A program made the position numbers and the translations under genes. This document shows, piece after piece, positions 4,722 through 12,518 of a DNA stretch of 13,616 nucleotides (position 1 is the first letter of the stretch; each line of letters starts with the position of its first letter). The stretch is from assembly GCA_020723545.1 (NCBI GenBank), contig DYIS01000037.1, positions 1-13,616 of the forward strand. The letters run 5' to 3'. Below the pieces are notes generated by a model that saw only the letters and a program-made list of their open reading frames with translations, was not told where the DNA came from and made no database searches. This DNA comes from Ktedonobacter racemifer. Its GTDB lineage: Bacteria; Chloroflexota; DTOL01; JACQYG01.

Positions 4722-5689
4722 GGCTCAGCAGGAGTCTCTTGCGGCCTGGGCGAGGCTTGCAAGTCGGGGCGCCCCAGCAGCATCTTCCGGGCAGCGGCCA
4801 CGTCGGCCTCGATCTGGGCAACCAGCGCGGCCACGGAAGCGAAACGCTCCTCCCCTCTCAACCGACTCACGAACTCGATCTTCAACTCCTGTCCGTAGAT
4901 ATCCTCGTCAAAATCCAGGATATGGACCTCAACCATCCGCAAGCCGTTATCGAAAGTGGGCCTGGTGCCGATGCTGGTTACCGCTGGACGTGATTCGCCC
5001 CAGATGTAGGCGTAAACCACGTACACGCCATCCAAGGGGATGGTGCGCTCCGGCGGGACCGCAATGTTGGCAGTTGGAAATCCAATGGCTCGGCCGCGAC
5101 CTGCCCCTTGTACCACTGGGCCGCCCAGGCTATAGCGGCGACCCAGGAGCCCCTGTGCGCCAATAACATCGCCGCTTCTTAACAGATCCCGGATCCTGGA
5201 GCTGCTCACGATTGCCCCGTCGACGACTACTGGCCCCACGGCATTGACGGCGAAGCCCAATTGTTCTCCAATGGACCGCAGCACCTCCACCGTGCCCTCC
5301 CGGTGGCGTCCCAACGCAAAACCATCGCCTACCACGAGTTCCTTAACCCGTAGGTGGCTAGAGATCAGTTGCATGAACTCCTGGGCGGAAAGGCACGCTA
5401 ACTGCGGGGTGAAGGTTAGGGTGGCGACGACATCTATGCCCAGCGACTTGATCAAGCCGAGACGTTCAGGTAGGTCGTTCAGATAGGTTTGCTGTATGCC
5501 CTGGCCGAGAACCGCCCGGGGATGAGGGTGAAAGGTAATGGCCGCGCTCAGACAACCCGCCTCCTGGGCTCGAGCGACGGCTCGCCGAAGCAGCTCTTGA
5601 TGGCCGATGTGAACCCCATCGAAGACCCCTACACTGGCCACCACATCGCTATCGGAAGCGATCTTCTCCAGTTCTTCAACCACCTGCAT
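4718..5689 (-). CDS. ribF: Bifunctional riboflavin kinase / FAD synthetase
   Basis: A 323-residue two-domain enzyme making FMN from riboflavin and ATP, then FAD from FMN and ATP. The N-terminal nucleotidyltransferase domain shows GVFDGVHIGH (21-30), FHPHP (53-57) and SSSRIR (162-167, the ISSTxIR-type motif). The C-terminal kinase domain shows GRGRAIGFPTAN (197-208, with the metal-binding PTAN) and GTRPTF (241-246). Length is normal, with a Pro-rich tail of about 15 residues. The start ATG 5689 has AGGA (5700-5697) seven bases upstream. It lies 30 bases after truB in the same operon, a common placement for ribF. Its stop codon lies inside the -35 box of the tyrS promoter. No terminator separates it from tyrS other than the leader attenuator. 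Confidence 0.96.
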   Translation of the reverse strand: MQVVEELEKIASDSDVVASVGVFDGVHIGHQELLRRAVARAQEAGCLSAAITFHPHPRAVLGQGIQQTYLNDLPERLGLIKSLGIDVVATLTFTPQLACLSAQEFMQLISSHLRVKELVVGDGFALGRHREGTVEVLRSIGEQLGFAVNAVGPVVVDGAIVSSSRIRDLLRSGDVIGAQGLLGRRYSLGGPVVQGAGRGRAIGFPTANIAVPPERTIPLDGVYVVYAYIWGESRPAVTSIGTRPTFDNGLRMVEVHILDFDEDIYGQELKIEFVSRLRGEERFASVAALVAQIEADVAAARKMLLGRPDLQASPRPQETPAEP

Positions 5690-5719
5690 TCACCTGTCCT
5701 GTCTCTTACCGTGCTCAGA

Positions 5720-6616
5720 CTATACAAATACCTTGGTTGGAAGCCAATGGCCGCGCACCTGGTCCCAGCTCATCAGTGCCAGGAACTGTCCCTGGAGAGA
5801 ATAGGCTCGACACGGCCAGGACCTCTCAGCGCGGTCACTGGGGCCCTTTGAAAAAGACAGGCGCTGGCCATTCTTGACCCGGTTTGCGTTGGCCTGGCCC
5901 AGGATCATGGCATCGTAGCCCAGGACCGCTTCGTCCACCGGGTACAGGAACTCTTCCCAAAAACCATGAGCAAAGCCCAGTTGCAGGTTTTCCATATCTA
6001 CGGCATCTTCCAGGTAGAATCGGCCAGACCTGAGCCGGACCAGGCTCCTCAGGTGTGCCCCACAACCCATCAGTTGCCCCAGGTCCCGGGCCAGGGAACG
6101 TATGTAGGTCCCTTTGCCGCATTCCACCGCCAAGACCGCCGTTGGCGGCTCCCAGGCCACCAGTTCAATACGATGAATTCGGACCTCCCTGGGCGTGGGT
6201 TCGAAATCAAGGCCTTGCCTTGCCAGACGATAGTAAGGCACGCCCTGGCGCTTGATGGCGGCATAGCGGGGCGGCACCTGCTGCCGCTGCGCCTGGAGCG
6301 CTGCCAGGGCGCCTTCCAGGTCGGCCAGTGTGGCTTCGACCGGAGCAGTAGATAAAATGCGCCCCTGGGCATCGTCCGTATCCGTGGTCACACCCAGGAA
6401 AACCTCGGCGCAATAGCTCTTGGTGCCCTCCTCCAGATAGGAGGCTAATCTGGTAGCACGGCCCAGGCACAGGATCAACACGCCGGTGGCCAGGGGATCC
6501 AGTGTGCCGGCGTGGCCGACCCTCTTCTGCTGGGACCAGATCCTGACCGCCTCCACCACATCGTGGGAGGTCAGGCCTCCAGGCTTGTGGACGTTGAGTA
6601 TCCCGTCTACGCTCAT
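5720..6616 (-). CDS. truB: tRNA pseudouridine-55 synthase TruB
   Basis: A 298-residue enzyme that converts U55 of the T-loop of tRNAs to pseudouridine. The N-terminal catalytic domain begins GILNVHKPGGLTSHDVV, and the catalytic Asp is D40 in GHAGTLDPLATGVL (34-47). Further family signatures are the motif around Y68 (KSYCAEVFLG), RQQVPPRYAAIKRQGVPYYRLARQG (with the conserved P-P-x-Y/F-S/A-A-x-K core) and GKGTYIRSLARDLG. The C-terminal part, after about residue 230, is the PUA-like extension. ATG 6616 fits homologue starts, but I see no good Shine-Dalgarno sequence before it (only a pyrimidine-rich stretch), so initiation may rely on coupling to nrnA, which ends 30 bases upstream. It sits between nrnA and ribF in the nusA-infB operon. 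Confidence 0.96.
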   Translation of the reverse strand: MSVDGILNVHKPGGLTSHDVVEAVRIWSQQKRVGHAGTLDPLATGVLILCLGRATRLASYLEEGTKSYCAEVFLGVTTDTDDAQGRILSTAPVEATLADLEGALAALQAQRQQVPPRYAAIKRQGVPYYRLARQGLDFEPTPREVRIHRIELVAWEPPTAVLAVECGKGTYIRSLARDLGQLMGCGAHLRSLVRLRSGRFYLEDAVDMENLQLGFAHGFWEEFLYPVDEAVLGYDAMILGQANANRVKNGQRLSFSKGPSDRAERSWPCRAYSLQGQFLALMSWDQVRGHWLPTKVFV

Positions 6617-6646
6617 AAAGGAAAACCCGAGAAGGGCCCGCGGAGA

Positions 6647-7624
6647 CTACGAGTCCCCAGGGGCCAACTCGGTCAGCTGCAAGGCCTGGCGTACCAGGCC
6701 CAGGACCCTCTTTTCCACCACCGTCATGCTCCCCTTAACCGTACAGCCTGAGGCGGAGCGATGTCCCCCTCCCCCCAATCGGGCGGCCAGATCGGCCACG
6801 TCGACCTTGCCATTGGACCGGAACTCGATCTTAACGCCACCGTTGCCGTTTTGCACAAAGAGCACCGCCACCAAGGTTCCCTGAGTTCCCCGCAGAAAGC
6901 TCACCAGGCCTTTGACCTCGTCCTCCGGAACCCCATGTTCTCTAAGTAGCGCCTGGCTGATCTTGGCCCAAACTATCGGCCCGTCAACTTGAAACTCAGT
7001 AAGCACCTTGCCCCATAAACGCACCGTGGCCAACGCTCGGGCATTGAAAACCGCCTCTGTGATCTGTGCCAGGGACGCTCCGGCTTCCATCAGTAGAGCT
7101 GCGGCCCTCAATGTCCGGGCGGTGACGGAGGTAGTGCCGAATCCCAGCGTGTCCGTGACCAGGCCCGTCAAAAGACAGGTGGCGATGCGGGGATCGATGG
7201 CAACGCCCAGCCGTTGCAGCAGATCCAACACCATCTCGCTTACTGCGGCGGCGGCCGGGTCGATGAAATTGACCGTGCCGAACCTCCGATTGGTGATGTG
7301 GTGATCGATGTTCAGGGTGGGGACGCCGGCCAAGAGTCCTGGCTCGAAAAGCCCCTCCAGCCGGTCCACGTCGCTACAATCGGGCACGATCAATAGATCT
7401 GGTCGTTGGGTGACCTGCTGGTGGAATAGCTCAACACCAGGCAAGAAGGAGAACGACGAAGGAACGGGGCTGGGGCAGGCCAGTTCACAGCTCTTGCCCA
7501 GGCGCACCAGTCCGTAGTAAAGCCCCAGAGCAGAGCCCAGGGCATCGCCATCCGGATTAATGTGGGCGACGATCAGGATTCGCCGCGCCTGGGAGATCAA
7601 AAGAACAGCATCAGCGCTTGCCAT
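6647..7624 (-). CDS. nrnA: DHH-family oligoribonuclease / pAp phosphatase (NrnA-like)
   Basis: A 325-residue DHH/DHHA1 phosphoesterase. NrnA proteins degrade 2-5 nt RNAs and dephosphorylate 3'-phosphoadenosine-5'-phosphate in the cytoplasm, using two Mn ions. Metal ligands are visible: H21, D25 and D27 in HINPDGDALGS, the PDCSD segment (81-85), and D107-H108-H109 in NIDHHITN. The DHHA1 domain carries the substrate-binding glycine loop GGGGHRSASG (284-293). D158 in VTDTLGF fits the conserved second-half Asp. ATG 7624 lies six bases after the rbfA stop, implying coupled translation. The rbfA-nrnA-truB order is a widespread operon arrangement. The exact substrate balance (nanoRNA versus pAp) cannot be read from sequence. 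Confidence 0.92.
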   Translation of the reverse strand: MASADAVLLISQARRILIVAHINPDGDALGSALGLYYGLVRLGKSCELACPSPVPSSFSFLPGVELFHQQVTQRPDLLIVPDCSDVDRLEGLFEPGLLAGVPTLNIDHHITNRRFGTVNFIDPAAAAVSEMVLDLLQRLGVAIDPRIATCLLTGLVTDTLGFGTTSVTARTLRAAALLMEAGASLAQITEAVFNARALATVRLWGKVLTEFQVDGPIVWAKISQALLREHGVPEDEVKGLVSFLRGTQGTLVAVLFVQNGNGGVKIEFRSNGKVDVADLAARLGGGGHRSASGCTVKGSMTVVEKRVLGLVRQALQLTELAPGDS

Positions 7625-7630
7625 GCAATC

Positions 7631-7999
7631 CTACTCTTCCTTCTTCTCGATTTCCTTTAAAAGCTGCATGATCCGGTCGCCCTGCTGAATAGATGTGTCC
7701 AGCTTGAAGCTGATCTCCGGCACATAGCGCAGCGACAGTCTCTGGCCAAGCTCGTGGCGAAAGAAACCGGTGGCGTGCACTAAGCTGCCAAAGGCCTCCC
7801 TGTTCTCCTCCGCTGATGCCCCCAGGATGCTTACATAGACCTTGGCGAACCGCAGGTCATCGGTCAGTTCCACCTGGGTGATGGAGATCACGGAGTTGCC
7901 AGACAGCCTCGGGTCGCGAGTCTGCCGGCGCAAGAGCTCGCTGATCTCGTCCCGGATCAGCTCGCTGACTCTTTCTGCTCTCCTCGACATTCCTTTCAA
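7631..7999 (-). CDS. rbfA: 30S ribosome-binding factor RbfA
   Basis: A 122-residue KH-like protein that helps mature the 5' end of 16S rRNA and the 30S subunit. Typical features are RRAERVSELIRDEISELLRR, RDPRLSG, ISITQVELTDDLRFAKVYVS and the C-terminal VPEISFKLDTSIQQGDRI. The start is set as TTG 7999, because GGGAGG lies six bases upstream of it. The in-frame ATG at 7990 would leave 15 bases to that site, with only AAAGGA directly abutting the start. The N-terminus then reads MKGMSRRAERV. The gene is 29 bases after infB and six bases before nrnA, so it is part of the translation operon. The acidic and lysine-rich end (EIEKKEE) is normal for the family. Confidence 0.95.
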   Translation of the reverse strand: MKGMSRRAERVSELIRDEISELLRRQTRDPRLSGNSVISITQVELTDDLRFAKVYVSILGASAEENREAFGSLVHATGFFRHELGQRLSLRYVPEISFKLDTSIQQGDRIMQLLKEIEKKEE

Positions 8000-8028
8000 G
8001 CCAAGCCTCCCTGGCCGAATGCCGAAAG

Positions 8029-10809
8029 TCAGTTCAGGGATACGCTGGCCCGCTCCTTTCTGTAGGCCTCCAGGATATCCTTCTCCTTGAAATCACTAAA
8101 GCCTTCTAAGCCAATGCCGCACTCGTAGCCAGCAGTTACCTCTCGGACATCCTCCTTGAAACGACGTAGGGAGGCCACCTTTCCGTCGAAGATCGTCTCC
8201 CCGTTACGTTGAACTTTTACCAAGGAGGCTCGCGTGATCTGGCCATCTAGTACCATGCAGCCGGCCACCATTTCTCCCTTGCTCACCCTGAAGGTAGCAC
8301 GCACTTCGGCATGGCCCTCGATCACGTTCTCGTACTTCGGCTCCAAGAGCCCGGTGAGGGCCTTGTTCACCTCATCGACAAGGTTATATATGATGTCGTA
8401 CTCGCGTACGTCCACCCCCTGGGCCTCCGCCTGGCGCCTGGCTGCCGGATCCGGGCTGGAATTGAAGCCAATGACGATGGCCTTAGAGGCTGCCGCCAAC
8501 ATGATGTCGGACTCGGAGATATTGCCGGTGCCCTCGTGAATTATCTTCACTTTGACTTGTTCGTTGCCCAGGCGCAACAGCGAATCGCGAATTGGTTCGA
8601 TGGAGCCCTGCACATCGGCCTTGAGTATTACGTTTAACTCCTTGACCGCTCCAGCCTGGACCTGAGCGAACAGTTCGTCTAGCGTGACTTTGGGCGTGAT
8701 CTGTGTTGCTGCCTCCCATTGCTTCTGCTCAGCTCGCTGCGCCGCGATGGCACGGGCAGTCCCCTCATCGGCCATTACCTCCAGCATGTCCCCCGCTTGG
8801 GGCACATCGGTCAGGCCCAGTATCTCCACCGGAGTCGCCGGCTCGGCCTTTCTGACCCGTTTTCCTTTGTCATTGAACATGGCCCTGATCTTGCCGAAGA
8901 TGCTGCCCACCACGACATTATCGTTCAACCTCAGGGTTCCGTTCTGTACGAGAACCGTGGCCAGGGGCCCCTTGTTCCTGTCCATCTCCGCTTCGATGAT
9001 CGTGCCGGTGGCCCGGCGATTTGGATTAGCTCTAAGATCGGCCATCTCAGCTACCAGGAGGATCATCTCCAGAAGGGCTTCGATCCCGATCTTCTTCTTG
9101 GCGGAGACGGGCACGCAAATGGTATCACCGCCCCACTCCTCCACCACCAAACCAGCGTCCGATAGCTGTTGTTTCACTCGATCGGGGTTGGCGTTTTCCT
9201 TATCGATCTTGTTCAAGGCGACGATGATGGGGACCTGGGCGGCCCTGGCATGGTTCATGGCCTCCAGGGTCTGGGGCATGACGCCGTCATCAGCCGCCAC
9301 TACCAGGACGGCGATATCGGTGACCTGGGCACCCCGGGCCCGCATGGCGGTGAAGGCCTCGTGCCCGGGCGTATCCAGGAAGGTGATCTTGTGGTTGTTC
9401 TTCTCCACCTGGTAAGCGCCGATGTGCTGAGTAATGCCTCCCGCCTCGGTGGCGATGACGTTGGTCTCCCTAATGGCATCCAGGAGCAGTGTCTTGCCGT
9501 GATCCACGTGTCCCATGACCGTGACCACTGGCGGCCTGGAAACCAGATGGGCCCGATCCTCCTCCGCGATGCGCCGAACCCTAACCGGCTCCTTCTTCAT
9601 TTCCTGGACAACGGCGGTCATAGGCGCCTGTTCCTGCGCCAATTGCACCTCGATGCCCAAATCCGAGGCCACGATGGCAGCGGTGTCAAAATCGACGGTC
9701 TGATTTATCCCGGCCATGATGCCGTTCTTCATCAGCTCCTTTATGACCTCCACCGGCCCGAAACCCAGGGCCTCCGCCAGATCTTTGACGCTGATGATCC
9801 GCGGGATCGCCAAGGCTCGCGCGGCCTCACCGCTCCCAGGTGCCGGGACCCCGGGGACGGCTTCCAGAATCAACGGTTTAGGAGAAATATCCACTGGCTC
9901 AGGCTTGACCCCGAGCAGCGCCGCCCTTGGTTTTGCCAGCCTGGCCGGCTTCTTTCCAACAGTGGGGCGCACCCTCAGCAGCCCGGCCTCTGGTTCGAAG
10001 CTAGCTACCTGGAGTTTCTGAGGACCGACCTTGAGCCGCACATCTTCTGCTTTTCTTGCCCGCTCGGGCTTTGGCTTGAAGCTGGTGCGGCGGCGCGAAT
10101 CGGTTTTCGAAACGATCCAACCAGGAGCCTGCCCCGGTCGAGCGCGGCCTCCCAGCATCGGCCGGCCCGGTTGTGGTGGTGCCCCGGCAGCCGACGAAGG
10201 AGCACCTGGGAGCGCCCCAAACCTGGGCCCGGCAAAGGTGGGCCGCGGGATAAAGCCAGGCTGGGACGGTGACGGTGGCCTCACCTGTGGCGCGACCGGC
10301 GCCGTAGGCACTGCCGCAGGGATAGCGGCCTCACCGGTTGAACGCGGTGCCTCCACTGGCCGTGGCCCAGGCTCTGGGCGAAGCACCTCGGGCTTGGCTG
10401 CAGGTGGCGGAGCGGTTGGGGCCGGCTGGACCTGACTTTCCCGACTGGCTCCAGACGGGATCGGCCGCAATGCGAACCCGACTGGCGGTCGTCCTGCCCC
10501 AGGCCAGGGTTGAGGTCTGGGGGCTTGCGTGGACGGCTGTGGCTTTGCTCCAAGGTCGATGCGGCCTTTCACCGGGCTGGGTGCCGGCGCAGGCTTTTTC
10601 GCCTCGGAGCGTGGCCTGATCCAGCTTATGGTGGAGCGGGCAGGCTCTGGCTTGCGCCTGGCGGGCGTTGTCGGTGGTTTCCCCCCAGTTGGCGGCCTGG
10701 CTGGCGGTCGGCTGGCTGCTGATCCAGAGACCTCACTGGCTTTTGAACCCAAACCAGTCGCTGGCTTCTTTTCGTCTTCGTTTGTCTTATGATTCTCAGT
10801 CTCCGTCAT
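8029..10809 (-). CDS. infB: Translation initiation factor IF-2
   Basis: A 926-residue GTPase that brings fMet-tRNA to the 30S subunit and promotes subunit joining. The first 290 or so residues are a disordered, Pro/Ala/Gly/Arg-rich extension. An IF2_N module lies at about 338-387 (SVKDLAEALGFGPVEVIKEL). The G domain shows GHVDHGKT (433-440), GGIT (457-460), DTPGH (479-483) and NKID (533-536), all canonical. Domains II, III and the C-terminal fMet-binding domain follow, with GTIIEAEMDRNKGPLATVLV, the SIEPIRDSL region and RVSKGEMVAGCMV. ATG 10809 (MTETENHKTNEDEKK) has AGGAG about seven bases upstream and lies three bases after the ylxR stop, indicating coupling. It is in the middle of the nusA-ylxR-infB-rbfA order typical of bacteria. 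The G-rich complement of the proline-rich part opens a long antisense frame, which is not a gene. Confidence 0.97.
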   Translation of the reverse strand: MTETENHKTNEDEKKPATGLGSKASEVSGSAASRPPARPPTGGKPPTTPARRKPEPARSTISWIRPRSEAKKPAPAPSPVKGRIDLGAKPQPSTQAPRPQPWPGAGRPPVGFALRPIPSGASRESQVQPAPTAPPPAAKPEVLRPEPGPRPVEAPRSTGEAAIPAAVPTAPVAPQVRPPSPSQPGFIPRPTFAGPRFGALPGAPSSAAGAPPQPGRPMLGGRARPGQAPGWIVSKTDSRRRTSFKPKPERARKAEDVRLKVGPQKLQVASFEPEAGLLRVRPTVGKKPARLAKPRAALLGVKPEPVDISPKPLILEAVPGVPAPGSGEAARALAIPRIISVKDLAEALGFGPVEVIKELMKNGIMAGINQTVDFDTAAIVASDLGIEVQLAQEQAPMTAVVQEMKKEPVRVRRIAEEDRAHLVSRPPVVTVMGHVDHGKTLLLDAIRETNVIATEAGGITQHIGAYQVEKNNHKITFLDTPGHEAFTAMRARGAQVTDIAVLVVAADDGVMPQTLEAMNHARAAQVPIIVALNKIDKENANPDRVKQQLSDAGLVVEEWGGDTICVPVSAKKKIGIEALLEMILLVAEMADLRANPNRRATGTIIEAEMDRNKGPLATVLVQNGTLRLNDNVVVGSIFGKIRAMFNDKGKRVRKAEPATPVEILGLTDVPQAGDMLEVMADEGTARAIAAQRAEQKQWEAATQITPKVTLDELFAQVQAGAVKELNVILKADVQGSIEPIRDSLLRLGNEQVKVKIIHEGTGNISESDIMLAAASKAIVIGFNSSPDPAARRQAEAQGVDVREYDIIYNLVDEVNKALTGLLEPKYENVIEGHAEVRATFRVSKGEMVAGCMVLDGQITRASLVKVQRNGETIFDGKVASLRRFKEDVREVTAGYECGIGLEGFSDFKEKDILEAYRKERASVSLN

Positions 10810-10812
10810 GCC

Positions 10813-11157
10813 CTACTCCTTTTCCCGGCCCGCAATTGTCTTGAGGGCCTGTTGCCTCCAGAGCCCGATATCTGTGCCCGATCCACTTACAGGTACGGAT
10901 TGACCGAATTCCTCCAGTTTGGCCTGGTCGTCGCGCCCGATATGGGTCTGCAAAGCAAATTCCAATGTCTTTTTCTTCAGGGCGCTCTCCCAGCACTTCC
11001 GATCCCAACAGAGATAGGCACCCCTTCCGGCTCTTTTCCCGGTGGGGTCTGCCATCACCTGGCCGTCCAGGGTCCGGACGATTCTAACTAACTCGCGCTT
11101 GGGTCGGCTTTGGCGGCAGGCCACACAGGTGCGCATAGGGATATGTTTTGGGGACAC
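10813..11157 (-). CDS. ylxR: YlxR family (DUF448) RNA-binding protein
   Basis: A 114-residue small basic protein of the YlxR family, nearly always encoded between nusA and infB. Signature segments are RTCVACRQSRPKRELVRIVR (9-28) and GKRAGRGAYLC (40-50). Four cysteines (C11, C14, C50, C55) could hold a metal. YlxR homologues bind nucleic acid and have been linked to RNase P and transcription control, but the role is not settled. The start GTG 11157 has GAGAGGA upstream and is preferred to the internal ATG at codon 8, which would remove little. The C-terminal 40 residues, with a helical KTLEFALQTHIGRDDQAKLEEF stretch and a Gly/Ser-rich end, are less conserved. The gene is 36 bases after nusA and three bases before infB. 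Confidence 0.93.
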   Translation of the reverse strand: MSPKHIPMRTCVACRQSRPKRELVRIVRTLDGQVMADPTGKRAGRGAYLCWDRKCWESALKKKTLEFALQTHIGRDDQAKLEEFGQSVPVSGSGTDIGLWRQQALKTIAGREKE

Positions 11158-11193
11158 GATTCCTCTCTCCGGTCAAGAGATCAAACCATGAGC

Positions 11194-12024
11194 CTAAATA
11201 GTGCTCTCGGAGAGCCTGACCGCCTCGGGTTTCGCCGCCTCCTGGCTCTCCCTGGCCGCCTTTTCCCTCAGGGCCTCTTCCAGCTTTATTTTCAGCAGCG
11301 ATTCAGCCTCGCCGGCACCAGCCACGTGCACGGGCTTCTTGGGCCTAGAGCCCTGCTCCGCAGCCAGATCGCTGCTGCTTTTGATATCTATGCGCCAACC
11401 GGTCAATTTGGCTGCCAGGCGGACGTTCTGCCCCTCCCTGCCAATGCACAGCGAGAGCTGCCTGTCTGACACTTTAACGAAAGCGGTCTTCTCCTCCGCA
11501 TTGATCTCCACCCGCTCGATCTGGGCGGGGCTCAGGGCGTTGGCAACGTATACCGCTGGGTCCGGGCTCCACAGCACCACATCGATCTTCTCGCCGTTCA
11601 ACTCGTTCACGATGTTTTGTATGCGCACCCCCCGTTGCCCCACGCAGGAACCGACGGGGTCCAACCCCTCCTGTCGAGCGGCCACCGCTACCTTCGACCG
11701 CATCCCCGGCTCTCGGGCGATAGATTTCAGCTCGATAGTGCCATTGAATATCTCCGGGACCTCCAGCTCGAACAGGCGTCGCAGCAGGTTACGGTGGGTC
11801 CTGGACACCGTGATCTGAGGGCCTTTGCTGGCCCGGTGCACCTCCAAGAGATACGCCTTTAGTCTCTGGCCCACATAATAGTCCTCCGAGGGCACCTGTT
11901 CACTGGCGGGAAGAATCGCCTCTACTTTGCTGCCCAACTCCAACACCACTGCCCTGGGCTCAATACGTTGCACCACTCCCATGACGATATCGCCTTCCCG
12001 GTCGGTGTACTCGGCATATACCAC
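11194..12024 (-). CDS. nusA: NusA, S1-KH1-KH2 part, downstream of an internal stop
   Basis: 276 residues forming the RNA-binding half of NusA, which modulates pausing, termination and antitermination by RNA polymerase. The S1 domain is at about 3-75 (YTDREGDIVMGVVQRI to QITVSRTH), KH1 at about 100-150 with the GxxG loop GQRG (129-132), and KH2 at about 170-217 with GREG (195-198, LCIGREGQNVRLAAKLTG). The C-terminus is an Ala/Glu-rich tail of about 60 residues without the E. coli acidic repeats. It is in the same frame as the N-terminal part. Only TGA 12042-12040 and five further sense codons (E-A-E-R-E) separate them, and those match the usual NusA linker. GTG 12024 could serve for reinitiation, with AGAGG 11 bases upstream. 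Otherwise this is the 3' part of one gene whose Arg codon CGA became TGA, or a sequence error. NusA function itself is clear. Confidence 0.9.
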   Translation of the reverse strand: MVYAEYTDREGDIVMGVVQRIEPRAVVLELGSKVEAILPASEQVPSEDYYVGQRLKAYLLEVHRASKGPQITVSRTHRNLLRRLFELEVPEIFNGTIELKSIAREPGMRSKVAVAARQEGLDPVGSCVGQRGVRIQNIVNELNGEKIDVVLWSPDPAVYVANALSPAQIERVEINAEEKTAFVKVSDRQLSLCIGREGQNVRLAAKLTGWRIDIKSSSDLAAEQGSRPKKPVHVAGAGEAESLLKIKLEEALREKAARESQEAAKPEAVRLSESTI

Positions 12025-12039
12025 CTCACGCTCGGCCTC

Positions 12040-12396
12040 TCACAGCCTCTGAGTGACCACCTGCTTGGCCGTTTGAGCTGCTATGCGGCCGAAATCCTTG
12101 GGCGTCATCTCAAATTCGACGATGTCGCCGACCTTTGCCTCAGGCAGGACCTTGTTCGCCTCGACCAGGGATATCTCCAGTCGACTGTCCTGGACCTCTT
12201 CCACAACCTGCTTTTGGGCGAAAACCCTGGCCTCGCCGGTGTCCTGGTCGATGCGGGCCACGATGTTTTGACCGGGGCCAAAGTTGCGCTTGTAGGCAGA
12301 GATCAGCGCCGCCTCGATGGCCTGGATCACCACGTCTCGGGAAATCCCCCTTTCCGAGCACAATTGTGAAATGGCAGCGATGAAATCGTTTTTCAT
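12040..12396 (-). CDS. nusA: NusA, N-terminal RNA polymerase-binding domain, ended by in-frame TGA
   Basis: 118 residues making the NusA N-terminal domain that contacts the RNA polymerase flap and RNA exit channel: MKNDFIAAISQLCSERG, then IQAIEAALISAYKRNFG, VGDIVEFEMTPKDFGRIAAQ and TAKQVVTQRL before TGA 12042-12040. Intact homologues continue through this point, usually with Arg, into the S1 domain, and the reading frame stays open afterwards, so one C-to-T change (CGA to TGA) accounts for the stop. TGA is a normal stop for other genes here (ribF, infB, proS, hicB and the EF-G-like gene), so wholesale recoding is unlikely. ATG 12396 has GGGAGG nine bases upstream. The gene has its own promoter and a hairpin in its leader. 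rimP, often found just before nusA, is absent, and proS precedes instead. It could be a truly split NusA made of two coupled ORFs, but mutation or error is simpler. Confidence 0.9.
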   Translation of the reverse strand: MKNDFIAAISQLCSERGISRDVVIQAIEAALISAYKRNFGPGQNIVARIDQDTGEARVFAQKQVVEEVQDSRLEISLVEANKVLPEAKVGDIVEFEMTPKDFGRIAAQTAKQVVTQRL

Positions 12397-12432
12397 CTAT
12401 CGTTGCCTCCCGAGAAAATTGCCTGACAACAA

Positions 12433-12457
12433 GAAAAGTGGGGGATACCCACTTTTC
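12433..12457 (-). promoter_or_regulatory. Hairpin at the 5' end of the nusA operon mRNA
   Basis: GAAAAGUGGG (12457-12448) and CCCACUUUUC (12442-12433) form a perfect 10-bp stem with a five-base loop, followed by UUGUUGUC. The predicted transcript start is near 12458, so the stem would begin at or within a base or two of the mRNA 5' end. It could act as a 5' stabiliser, as a weak attenuator for the nusA operon, or as a terminator for proS read-through. The tail is only moderately U-rich, so the attenuator reading is tentative. Confidence 0.55.
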
Positions 12458-12464
12458 CGCCGAG

Positions 12465-12493
12465 AGTATAGCACTTTTCTAGCAATAACGCAA
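12465..12493 (-). promoter_or_regulatory. Sigma-70-type promoter of the nusA-infB operon
   Basis: Read on the minus strand: TTGCGT (12493-12488), a 17-base spacer, then TATACT (12470-12465), preceded by TGC (extended -10). It lies in the 122-base gap between proS and nusA, with a predicted start near 12458 and a leader of about 60 bases. It would drive nusA, ylxR, infB, rbfA, nrnA, truB and ribF as one unit independent of proS. The same layout, with TGC-TAT and 17-base spacing, is seen at the EF-G-like and tyrS promoters. Confidence 0.75.
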
Positions 12494-12518
12494 GTCCCGG
12501 TTGGACCTATCCTTCACT

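Noticed and set aside
7988..7990. ATG 7990 as the rbfA start
   Set aside because: AAAGGA abuts it with no spacing, while GGGAGG is placed six bases before TTG 7999. The TTG start is favoured, although the difference is only three residues.
9169..10272. Long plus-strand open frame (367 codons) opposite infB
   Set aside because: It lies wholly antisense to a clear IF-2 gene. Its openness comes from the Pro/Ala/Gly/Arg codon composition of the infB extension. The translation is low-complexity, without family motifs.
12040..12042. Selenocysteine or genome-wide reassignment of the nusA TGA
   Set aside because: The site normally holds Arg, not Cys. No SECIS-like hairpin directly after it was apparent, and several other genes in the window end at TGA in the expected place.
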